Source: Pseudomonas sp. PGPPP3 (GTDB lineage Bacteria; Pseudomonadota; Gammaproteobacteria; Pseudomonadales; Pseudomonadaceae). From it: 20,482 bases of DNA. Within the stretch, counting starts at the first letter, position 1; the number at the start of each line of letters is the position of its first letter. The stretch lies in assembly GCA_002256055.1 (NCBI GenBank), contig NKIE01000001.1:8290-28771 (forward strand). The letters run 5' to 3'. Shown here piece after piece: positions 7,304-16,700 of the stretch. Position numbers and translations under genes: made by a program. The notes beneath the pieces are model-generated. The model worked only from the letters and a program-made list of their open reading frames with translations. It made no database searches and was not told the DNA's origin.

Positions 7304-9253
7304 ATGTCACTACTCAAACAGCTCTTTCTGGCGATTTGTCTCTTCCTGGTGGTGGCCTTTACCGGCAGCTTTATTGCCGGTGTTGAGAGCTCGCGTGAGC
7401 AATTACTCAGTCAACTGCGCTCCCACGCTCAGGACGCCGCCACCGCGCTGGGGCTGTCGATGACGCCGCACGTCGACGATCCGGCAATGATCGAGCTGAT
7501 GGTCAGCTCAGTGTTCGACAGTGGCTACTTCGCCAGCATCCGCGTGGTGCGCATCGACAACGGCGATGTGATCGTCGAACGCACCACCACCGGCATCAGC
7601 GAGCAGCCTGTGCCGGCCTGGTTCGCCAGCCTGGTCAACCTGCAACCCCAGGGCGGCGACGCCCTGATCATGCGCGGCTGGGAGCAAGCTGCCCGCGTCG
7701 AAGTGCTCAGTCACCCGCAGTTCGCCCTGGCCAAGCTGTGGGACAGCGCCCTTGGCAGCCTGGCCTGGCTGCTGATCTGCGGCCTGGTCAGCGCCATTCT
7801 CGGTGGCTGGTTGCTGCGCACCCAGCTACGCCCCCTGGACAACATGGTCAACCAGGCCGAAGCCATCACCCGCCGCGAATTCCTGACCACCCCGGAGATC
7901 CCCAGAACACCGGAACTCAAGCGCGTTGTACTGGCCATGAACCAAATGGTCGAGAAACTCAAAACCCTGTTTGCTGAAGAAGCCTCACGCAGTGAAAAAC
8001 TGCGCGCAGAAGCCTATCAGGACAGCCTTACCGGCCTCGCCAACCGTCGCCTGTTCGATATTCACCTGGCAGACCGGCTGACTGAAAACGAACAGCATGC
8101 CGAGGGTTATTTGCTGTTACTGCGGGTCAACGACCTCGGCGGCCTCAACCAGCGCCTCGGCGGCCAACAAACCGATGCCCTGATCAGCGCTATTGGTGAA
8201 TGCCTCAAACGCTTGCAGGCCCAGCACGGCAACTCCGACTGGCTGGCCTCACGTAACCGCGGGGGCGAGTTTTCCCTGCTGGCGCCCGGCCTGACCGGTG
8301 AAGACGCGGATCAATTGGCCATCGAACTCTGCACCAGCCTGGATAATCTTCGCCAAACGGGGGCCTCCGACTGCACGCCAGTGGCTCACCTGGGTTTGGC
8401 CGCATTCAAACAAGGCGAAACCGCCGGCAACGTATTTGGCCGCGCGGATCAGGCCTTGGCTCAGGCACAGAGCAACCCAAGCAAGCCCTGGGCACGGGTC
8501 GATGACTTCAACAGCTTGCCCACCCAGGGGCTACACGACTGGCGCACTTGGATCGATGCCGCCCTCAACCAGGGCAAGGTGCAGCTGTACTTCCAGCCGG
8601 TCGTCGAATGCGCCGCACCGCAGAACATTCTGCACCGCAAAGTTCTCGCCCGCTTGGTGGACCCGCAGGGCGAGGCCATTGCCGCCGGCCGTTTCCTGCC
8701 CTGGATCGAACGCCTGGGTTGGTTGGCGCGCTTTGACCTGGCCATGCTGGAACACAGCTTGCGCCACCTTAATCAGTATCCACAGCCGCTGGCCCTCAGC
8801 CTTTCGGCCGCCACCCTGCGCGAGCCTGCCAGCCTTGCTCGCCTGCTGGGCTTACTCAAAAGCAACCCACAGCACGCCAGCCTGCTGACCCTGGAAATCG
8901 ACGAGCGCCACCTGCCGCCCGCAGCTGAACTGGAGCGCTTCAGCCAAGCCGTGCGCGAAACGGGTTATCAGTTGGGACTGCAACATTTCGGCGGCCGCTT
9001 CAGCCTGATCGGCAACCTGACCCATTTGGGCCTCGCCTACCTGAAGATCGACGGCAATTACATCCGTGCTATCGACCTAGAAAGCGACAAGCGTCTGTTT
9101 ATCGAAGCCATGTTCCGCGCCACCAACAGCATCGACTTGCCGCTGATGGCTGAAATGGTGGAAACCGCTGGCGAACTTCATGCACTCAAGGAACTGGGCA
9201 TCTATGCCGCCATGGGCCGCTTGATTGGCGCACCGACGCCTTGGCAAGGTTAA
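7304..9253 (+). CDS. lapD: LapD c-di-GMP receptor controlling LapG
   Basis: LapD is an inner-membrane c-di-GMP receptor that sequesters LapG in the periplasm when c-di-GMP is bound. The 649 residues show TM1 (about 5-26), a periplasmic output domain (27-148), TM2 (150-172), HAMP (173-225), GGDEF (about 235-400) and EAL (about 410-645). Both enzymatic signatures are degenerate in the LapD manner: RGGEF at 319-323 replaces GGDEF, and KVLAR at 446-450 replaces the EAL start. It should therefore bind but neither make nor cleave c-di-GMP. W126 in the RGW loop corresponds to the Trp known to contact LapG. The ribosome site AGGAG lies six bases before the ATG and directly overlaps the lapG stop region, indicating co-expression with lapG. 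Confidence 0.96.
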   Translation: MSLLKQLFLAICLFLVVAFTGSFIAGVESSREQLLSQLRSHAQDAATALGLSMTPHVDDPAMIELMVSSVFDSGYFASIRVVRIDNGDVIVERTTTGISEQPVPAWFASLVNLQPQGGDALIMRGWEQAARVEVLSHPQFALAKLWDSALGSLAWLLICGLVSAILGGWLLRTQLRPLDNMVNQAEAITRREFLTTPEIPRTPELKRVVLAMNQMVEKLKTLFAEEASRSEKLRAEAYQDSLTGLANRRLFDIHLADRLTENEQHAEGYLLLLRVNDLGGLNQRLGGQQTDALISAIGECLKRLQAQHGNSDWLASRNRGGEFSLLAPGLTGEDADQLAIELCTSLDNLRQTGASDCTPVAHLGLAAFKQGETAGNVFGRADQALAQAQSNPSKPWARVDDFNSLPTQGLHDWRTWIDAALNQGKVQLYFQPVVECAAPQNILHRKVLARLVDPQGEAIAAGRFLPWIERLGWLARFDLAMLEHSLRHLNQYPQPLALSLSAATLREPASLARLLGLLKSNPQHASLLTLEIDERHLPPAAELERFSQAVRETGYQLGLQHFGGRFSLIGNLTHLGLAYLKIDGNYIRAIDLESDKRLFIEAMFRATNSIDLPLMAEMVETAGELHALKELGIYAAMGRLIGAPTPWQG

Positions 9254-9263
9254 GCAAAAACAA

Positions 9264-9295
9264 CCTGGGCAGGGGCTATAAAGCACCTGCCCAGG
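9264..9295. terminator. Perfect 10-bp inverted repeat after lapD
   Basis: The arms CCTGGGCAGG and CCTGCCCAGG pair perfectly around a 12-base loop, 10 bases after the lapD stop. There is no T run on its right side, so it is not a classical plus-strand terminator. On the minus strand it is followed by TTGTTTTTGC, which is closer to one. It may protect the lapD mRNA 3' end or block antisense transcription. Confidence 0.45.
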
Positions 9296-9460
9296 CGACA
9301 ATTGAAACGTCAGAGCAAAAGCCCAGAGAGCCCTACTACACTAACCGTTAATCGTCAGCGGCCAACATAGTTGGAAAATCGGGAGTGAAACTAATCTCTT
9401 GATCAGTCGCTGACAGCCCATCCGGCGCACACGCTCAACGCCATATTCAGGAGCCCATAC
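9296..9460 (+). promoter_or_regulatory. Upstream region of the binding-protein gene
   Basis: A possible promoter is TTGGAA (9371-9376) with TAATCT (9392-9397), but the spacing is only 15 bases. CCAAC-ATA-GTTGG is a small inverted repeat overlapping the -35 candidate. A 7-base inverted pair, GTCAGCG (9354-9360) and CGCTGAC (9408-9414), flanks the candidate promoter and could be an operator. The ribosome site is clear: AGGAG at 9449-9453, seven bases before the ATG. Confidence 0.3.
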
Positions 9461-10606
9461 ATGCGTCTATGGCAGTTGCAGTACGTTCTTGCCATCGCGG
9501 TCAGCGCAAATATTTCCATGCAAAACGCGAGGGCTGAAAACGGCGTCAGCGCAAACGAAGTGCGCATTGGCACTGTTAACGCCCAAAGCGGTCCAGCGGC
9601 AGGCTTAGGCACCGGCATCAACGTCGGGATCGAAGCTTACTTCAAGCGCGTGAATACAGCCGGCGGTATCAACGGCCGATCTCTGCGCCTAATAAGCAAA
9701 GATGACCGCTATGAACCCGCACACAGTGCAGCCCTCACCGAGGAGTTGATTGAGCGCGACAATGTCTTTGCACTTTTAGGCTTCCTTGGCACACCTACCT
9801 CAAGAGCGGCACTGCCCATCGCCCTACGAGCCCAAGTGCCCTACCTGTTCCCCGTCACAGGTGCCGAGTTCCTGCGCACGCCAGTAAGAAAATGGGTGTT
9901 CAATGTTCGCGCTTCTTATATTGATGAGACCGAAGCACTGATCGAGCGCCTAACCAAAGACCTGAAAATCAGCAAAATTGCTGTACTGATGCAAGACGAC
10001 TCGTTTGGCGACTCGGTCAAAAGTGGCGTCACCGGCGCACTGAGCAAGCGCAAATTGAACATCCATGCAGAAGCACGCATTGCACGCAATTCAATGGATG
10101 TCACTGGCGCCGTTGCGAAATTAAAACAAGCCAAACCCGAAGCCATTGTCTTTGTCGGCACTTACAGACAACTCTCGGCAACCGTAAAAATGGCAAAATT
10201 CACGGGATTACAGGCGCGTTTCGTAACCGTGTCCTTTATTGGTACGGAACAATTCATTGCCAGTGCAGGTAACGATGGTGACGGGGTATTTATCACCCAA
10301 GTTATGCCCTCACCCCACGATGCCAGCCTGCCCATCGTCCGGCAGTACTTGGCTGACGTGCCCGCCAGCGATGTGGGCTACACCTCACTTGAGGGTTACA
10401 TAAATGCCAATGTCTTTGTGCAAGCGCTCACCGCTGCCGGAGCAGAGCCAACGCGCGCCGCACTGGTCAACACTCTCAGCCATCTGCAGAGCGATATTGG
10501 CGGTTTTCCAGTAAGTTTCTCCCCGACCCACCATCAAGGTTCAAGTGCGGTGTACCTCACACGCGTAGAAGCTGGCAAAGCACTGCCAGTCAGCAACATG
10601 CGCTAA
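9461..10606 (+). CDS. Branched-chain amino acid type periplasmic substrate-binding protein (orphan)
   Basis: The 381-aa protein is a class I periplasmic binding protein of the LivK/Peripla_BP_6 family. A signal peptide covers residues 1-25 (cleavage after ARA). The mature part shows family hallmarks: EVRIGTVNAQSGPAAGLG, NTAGGINGRSLRL, DDRYEP, and the hinge-region FALLGFLGTPTSRAALP followed by PYLFPVTGAEFLR. No ABC permease or ATPase lies beside it, so it is an orphan that may feed a distant transporter or act in sensing. It is flanked by lapD (207 bases upstream) and converges on the adhesin gene. By eye it is more AT-rich, with more A/T-ending codons, than recQ or lapGD, which hints at separate acquisition. 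The ligand cannot be told from the sequence. Confidence 0.88.
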   Translation: MRLWQLQYVLAIAVSANISMQNARAENGVSANEVRIGTVNAQSGPAAGLGTGINVGIEAYFKRVNTAGGINGRSLRLISKDDRYEPAHSAALTEELIERDNVFALLGFLGTPTSRAALPIALRAQVPYLFPVTGAEFLRTPVRKWVFNVRASYIDETEALIERLTKDLKISKIAVLMQDDSFGDSVKSGVTGALSKRKLNIHAEARIARNSMDVTGAVAKLKQAKPEAIVFVGTYRQLSATVKMAKFTGLQARFVTVSFIGTEQFIASAGNDGDGVFITQVMPSPHDASLPIVRQYLADVPASDVGYTSLEGYINANVFVQALTAAGAEPTRAALVNTLSHLQSDIGGFPVSFSPTHHQGSSAVYLTRVEAGKALPVSNMR

Positions 10607-10668
10607 CCCCTATCAAGGCGCGGCAAGTCAATCACGTAACGCACAAGCCGCAGACAGCCATCAACAAA

Positions 10669-10704
10669 AAGGCCCACCCTCGAAAAGGATGGGCCTTCTT
10701 ATTT
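10669..10704. terminator. Bidirectional terminator between the binding-protein gene and lapA
   Basis: The arms AAGGCCCACCCT (10669-10680) and AGGATGGGCCTT (10686-10697) pair with one mismatch around a five-base loop. A T-rich tail (CTTATTTT) follows on the plus strand, and TTTTTGTTG follows on the minus strand. It sits between the convergent stops at 10606 and 10715 and should end both transcripts. Confidence 0.85.
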
Positions 10705-10714
10705 TCAAGCAACG

Positions 10715-13700
10715 TTAAGCGGCATCAACCTTGAGACTGCCGTCATTGAGCATGCCTAGAATCACACTCCCCTCGTTAGCGCCGGCACCATAACTAGCAA
10801 ACAGATCCATATCTTGCAGCACGATAGTCTGCTCGGTCGAAGTAGCCGGGTCGACTGCCGATGTGGTGCTAACTTTGATCACTGTATCCAGCGCACCCAA
10901 GCCTCCGAGATTGGTAGTACTGATATCAATGAAGCTCAACAAATTACCAATATCGCCGGCCTGCCCCTGCTCCCCAACAAGCAACTGAGAAAGATCCAGA
11001 CGATCACCTTGCGCATTACCACTGAAGTTATGAACAAAGCCCTGCACGGTGTCAGTGCCATTTTCTCCAGCCAGCCACTGGTAGGTGTCATGACCGCTGC
11101 CACCTATCAGCACGTCATTGCCTATTCCGCCAATTAAGAAATCATTACCGGCATCACCACTCAGCACGTCATTACCAGCCAGACCGGAAAGAATATTGGA
11201 GTTTGCATTACCGGTTAGTGTGTCACTTGAGTTCGTGCCAATTAGATTTTCTATACTGCTCAGCGTATCACTACCAGCACCGCCAGTATTCTGAGCATCT
11301 ACAATCAGCAGACTGACACTAACACCCACACCGGACTCTAAATAACTCGCCGTGTCATTGCCATAACCGCCAGCCAAGGTGTCGTTACCAGCGCCGCCGT
11401 GCAAAAGGTCATTACCCTCGCCACCGTCAAGCACATCATTACCGACACCACCGATCAGAATGTCATCACCTCCGTTACCGTAAAGAGTGGCACCAGTGCT
11501 TCTCTGCGCGATCAATATCTCATTACGGAAACTACCATCTATATCGCCAGAGGTATCACGAGCGACATCGACAACGGCCGTTTCGCCACCTGACACCGTG
11601 TACTGAAATGATCCACCATTAGTACTTGTATCGCTAAAGTTAATCGTTGTGGGATCTACTAACCCACTAACCGTATCTGGTGCCACCGCTACAATTGCCG
11701 CAATGGCAAGCAGCATGCTGTTTGGCCCGGTGTCATTGGAAAGTAACGCCCATTTTGGAATCAAAATTGGATCAGGGCTCCCCGACACCGTAGGTGCATT
11801 GGTGATCACCAGATCATCACGCACCACCAACGGACCATCCGCAGGATTGATATGAACAGAGAGGGTCTTGCCAGCAGACATATCCCCATCATTATCAATC
11901 AGCGTGTAACCAATGCTTTCATTAACTGCCGCGCCGATAGTGCTCGGAGGGGTATAGACGAACGTACCGTCATCCATATTCACGGCAATTTTACCTCCCG
12001 CTGCCGTGGTCACTGTCAGCACATTAGTGCTGGTATTGAAGACACCATTGTTAGGACCACCACTGAAGGAGATCGAACCACCCGACGCAGGGTTGTAGGT
12101 GTACGTAGTAGTTCCTACCGTGATGTTGGCAATATAACCACCATCCGCTCCGAAGCTGCCGCCTTCGGTCAAACTTCCACTGAGCGGTGTGGCTTGGGCT
12201 GTAGCTACCAAGGTGGCGGTCAAGCCTGATAGATCAGTGACTACAATCGCATTGGTATTGGTATGACTTACACCGTCATAGGCCACAGGATTGAGCGCTG
12301 TAGCATCCACACCAGTCCCCATACCCAGTGAGTAGGCACGGACATTATTGGCATTGAGGAAATTGATCCAGGTTTGCTCCTCCGATGCATTATTGTCATT
12401 CCCGGTAATATCGTTGTAGGCTCCGGGCCAATCGGTCGCCGAGCCATTACTCGATGAGATGCCACCATCATCGCTAGGTGTATTTGGATAACCATCAGAC
12501 AGGAAGTAGGCAACATTCTGCACCGTTGATCCTGTCAACTTACCACCGCCAACTTGACCATAAGCCGTAATAGCTTTAATCAGCGCATCATCATAATTGG
12601 TGTTGTTGGTTGGGTTTAGTGCCAGCAATGCCGCCTTGGCATCGGCCACAGTTACCCATACCTGTTGAATCGTGGCTGTGGTCGAGAACGACACCACACT
12701 GACCTTCACATTGCCCAAGGCATCGTACTGTTCAAGCAACTCAAGCAATGCATTCTTGGCCACTTGCATCCGCGTCAAACCACCAACACCCGACGGGTCG
12801 CCCATGCTCCCTGAGTTATCCAGCACAATCATCAGGTTGGTATCCGTACCCACCGCTGCCTGGCCGGTCTTAACGATATTGGCAGCAGTAGGCATGTCGT
12901 CATCGAAGGTGATGGTCAGCGTGCCCGTCGTGGTGCCGTTGTCGGCATCCTTGACGGTGTAGGTCAACGCAGTCGTAGCGTCGTTTTCGGTGTTGTCTCC
13001 AGTCAACCCGTTCAACGTTGCATGCAGCACGTTATCCACCAGCGTCACGGTGTAGGCGCCCGTGGTTGGGTTCACCACCACGGTGAACAGCGCGCCACGT
13101 GGGCCAGTGGCCGTCAGCGTATTGCTGCCAGCGTTCCAGCTGTAATTCACCGTTTCCTGACCGACCGTACCGCTGCTGCCATTCATCGCAGCGAAGTTAA
13201 CGCTACCCGCACCATCAGCCCCAAAGCCAAAAGCCAGGGTGCCACTGAAGGTGGTTTCGTTGGCGTCAGGGTCTGGCGCTACCACCAAGTCCTCGGTGGT
13301 GCTCGCCGGGTTGCCGCCGACCAGACCATCGTCATCCACTGCCGCGGTGACTGCACCACCGGTTGGCACGTTGGCATCGGTGACAGTGAAGCTGGCAGCC
13401 TTGGTCACCGCATCGCCATCGGCGTCAGTCACGGTGAAAGTCAGGTTGTCGACGACTGGGTTGCTGTTATTCACCGCCGCGTCAGCCGTGTAGCTGTAGC
13501 TACCGTCCGCTTTGACTTTGATTACGCCGCTGCCAACATCGACCAGTTGCGAATACCCATCGCCACCAAAGGTCAGGCTGGTGCCATTGATATGACTGAC
13601 ACCTGCTCCATCGGCCCCTGCGACAAAGTCGAAGGTACCCACTTTGCTCGCGCCTTCCGCCACGCTTTGCACTGCCTCATCGGTTGCACTTGGAATGTCA

Positions 13701-16700
13701 TCGACAATGTTGATATCCAGGTAGGCCGTGGTGGCCACATCGCCATCCACGTCCGAGGCATTTACCGCAAAACTCTCGCTCAGTAGATTTTCGCCGTTAG
13801 CGTTAGGGTGGCCCTCGTTGCTCAGCAGGGTGTAGCTGTAGCTCACCACGCCGCCGACAAAGCCGGTTATGGTTAGCGTGTTGCCGAGAGGGGTTGAAGT
13901 GGATTGCGGGACGCTGACGACGCCACCCACCACTACGTTTATACCGCCGACCGTCAGAGTGTTCAGCCCGTCCGGAGCCATGACACTGAAGGTTCCGTTG
14001 ACGGTTGTGGATTGACTCTGATCCGAACCATTCGGCAGCAGGTCATCCTCGTCCACCGTCTTCTCACCACCCTGGACGTTCAAACCATTGATGGTCACGC
14101 GGTCATCGACGCCAGTGATGGTAATCGTCAAGGTCGCTGGCGAAGGGTCGCCATCACTGTCAGTCAAGGTGTAGTTGAACACCTCGTCTATATGCTGGCC
14201 ATCCAGCAGCCCCTGAACCGCAGGATCGGCATTGGCCAAATCGTAGGTCCAGGCACCGGTATTGCCGTTGTACACCAAGGTGCCATGGGCTCCGATCAAG
14301 CTGGAAAAACTCACTGAGCCCGGTACGTCGGTGCCGACGGTGTCATTGCTCAGCACATTGCCGCTAACCGTGTCGGTATCCTCGGTAATGCTGGCAAGGT
14401 CCTTGACGGCCGATGGCACGCTGTCGGTAATGCATATGGTCAGTGTGGCACTGGACGGATCGCCATCCGCATCGACCACGGTGTAAGTGAATAGGTCCTC
14501 GGAGTCATCGGCAATATTCGCTGGCGCGGTGTAGGTGTAGTGACCGTCGCTGAACATCTCCAGAGTACCGCCCAGCTCGGTATGTAGAGGCCCGGAGGTA
14601 CCACCTACCAGAACAGCAACCACCGTATCGCCATCCGCATTGACGTAACTAATCTGGGTCACTTTAAGTGGGCTATCCGCGCCCGAGGCATCCACATCGG
14701 TCGCACCGCCAGGCCCTGCATCCGTGATCACATTGCCTTGCAACGGTGTAACTACCACCGTGCCCGACAGGGCCGCAGAGAGATCATTGGCATCATCGAC
14801 CAGCACTGCACCCTCACCTGCATTGGCCACCTGTCCAAGCGCAATTTCTGCCGACGAGTCAGGAGTGTCATCGGGAGTCTCAATACCGACAGACACTACA
14901 TCGATGTGATTGTCGGCGATGAATTGTTGCCAGTCTGACAGGACACCTGCCGAAGCCGCTGGATTAGGCTCACCATCCGAGAGGAAGTAGACCTTCTGCT
15001 CGTAGCCAGGCAGGTACTCGGAGTCCAATGGGTTCAGCTCATGACTGATCTCATCGGTAGCCAGTACCAGAGCATCGGCATAGTTGGTAATACCGCCCGC
15101 CGTCATCGCCGAAATGGCAGCTTTGGCATCTGCCGCATTAGTGCCTTCGTACACCACGCCAGCATTGGTGTCGAAATCGATCACCTTGATTTTCAACTGA
15201 ACGCCCAAGGCAACATAGCTGTCGATCAGATTGTTCAGTGCAGTCTGCGCCAGCGTCATACGGTCGTTGGTAGACATGCTGCCCGACGAGTCCAGCACCA
15301 GAGTCAAGCTGACTGGAGCCAGGCTACCTTCTGTGGTGCAGGCCTCATTGTTATGGGCTTGCGGCACGTCGTCCTCAACCGTAATGCTAAAGCCACCCCG
15401 CAGCACCACAGGGTCGCCATCGCCATCAGTGGCCTGGATGATGCTGGAGAGATCAATGCTAAGCGGCTGATCATCATTGGTATCACCTGGTAGCGCATGA
15501 TCCAGCTGCCCCAGCAGGGTGAAGATGTAGTTGCCATGCTCATCAAGGCTAAAGGTGAAAACGTCATAGCCGTCATAATCTGATCCAGCAGCAACGCTAG
15601 CGGTCAGGACATTGCCATCTATCTGGTAAGTCACCTCATGCCTTGCGGAGTACAGGTCAGGCAGGCCCTTAGTGCTATCCACCAAGCTGAACTCGCCAGG
15701 GCCATCGGCGCCAAAGCTGACCAAGCCGCTGACCGAACCGGTTGCGACAGTGCCGACGCCATCATGATCATCAATACCCAGCGGCAGGTTGTCCTCATCC
15801 ACGGTGGTATCGCCAGTCGCAGCAACATCCAACTGGATAGGCACATCGTCCTGCACGTCGATCACGAAGCTGCCGGTATGGAAACCACCCAGCAATGGGT
15901 CGCCGTCACCATCAGTGGCTGCCAGCACACCAGAGAAGTCGATAGGCAGGCCAGAGCCGTCACTCAGCAGTTCGCCGTCATTGCCATCGGCTAGCGGATG
16001 ATCAATCGGACCCAGCAGGGTGAAGGTATAACTACCATCACCATTCACCTGCAGGCTGAAGACGTCAGAGTCGCCAGCCTCGGTGGCGGTGACATAGCCT
16101 ACCAGCGCACCGCCTACCATGTGGAATTGCAGTGCTTCGCCGCCGGATTCAAGGCCTTGAGCGGTTAGCGAATCGATTGCTGCCTGAGCAGCAGCCGTCG
16201 GAACGGCGTCATCGTCATCACCAACCACAGCGCGGATATCAATCAGGCTGAACTCGCCAGGACCGTCAGCGCCAAAATTGACCAAGGCCGCCAAGGCGTG
16301 GGGGCCACCAGTGACTGTCAGGGTTTGCGAAGCATCATCGTTGCCGTCAAAAGGCGTCTCCTCCCCAGCAGACAAGACCAGGGCATCTTCGTTAACTGTG
16401 CCGCCGACAACGAGACACCCTCCCTCGCGACCCGCCAACACAGGGACGTCATCTTCAACATTGATTACGAAAAGGCCGCTATTTTCAGGGTCAGCAAAGC
16501 CAGCAACCGGATCCCCATCAAAGTCGGTGGCGGTCAGCAGATGGGTAAAATCAATGCCATAGGCACCAGTTTCCGTCTGCAAATACTCGCCGTCATAACC
16601 ATCCATTTGCGGATGATCAAGCTGCGCCTGCAGAGTGAAAGTAAAGTTACCATCGGCATAGACCACCAGGGTAAATACCGGGTAGCCACCCTCACCGCCT

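Noticed and set aside
8254..9200. LapD as an active cyclase or phosphodiesterase
   Set aside because: RGGEF and KVLAR replace the catalytic motifs, as in the known non-enzymatic LapD receptors.
13022..13786. 254-aa open frame on the plus strand, antisense to lapA
   Set aside because: It lies wholly inside the adhesin gene, opposite a repeat-rich region with biased codons that removes antisense stops. The translation resembles no family and has no good ribosome site.
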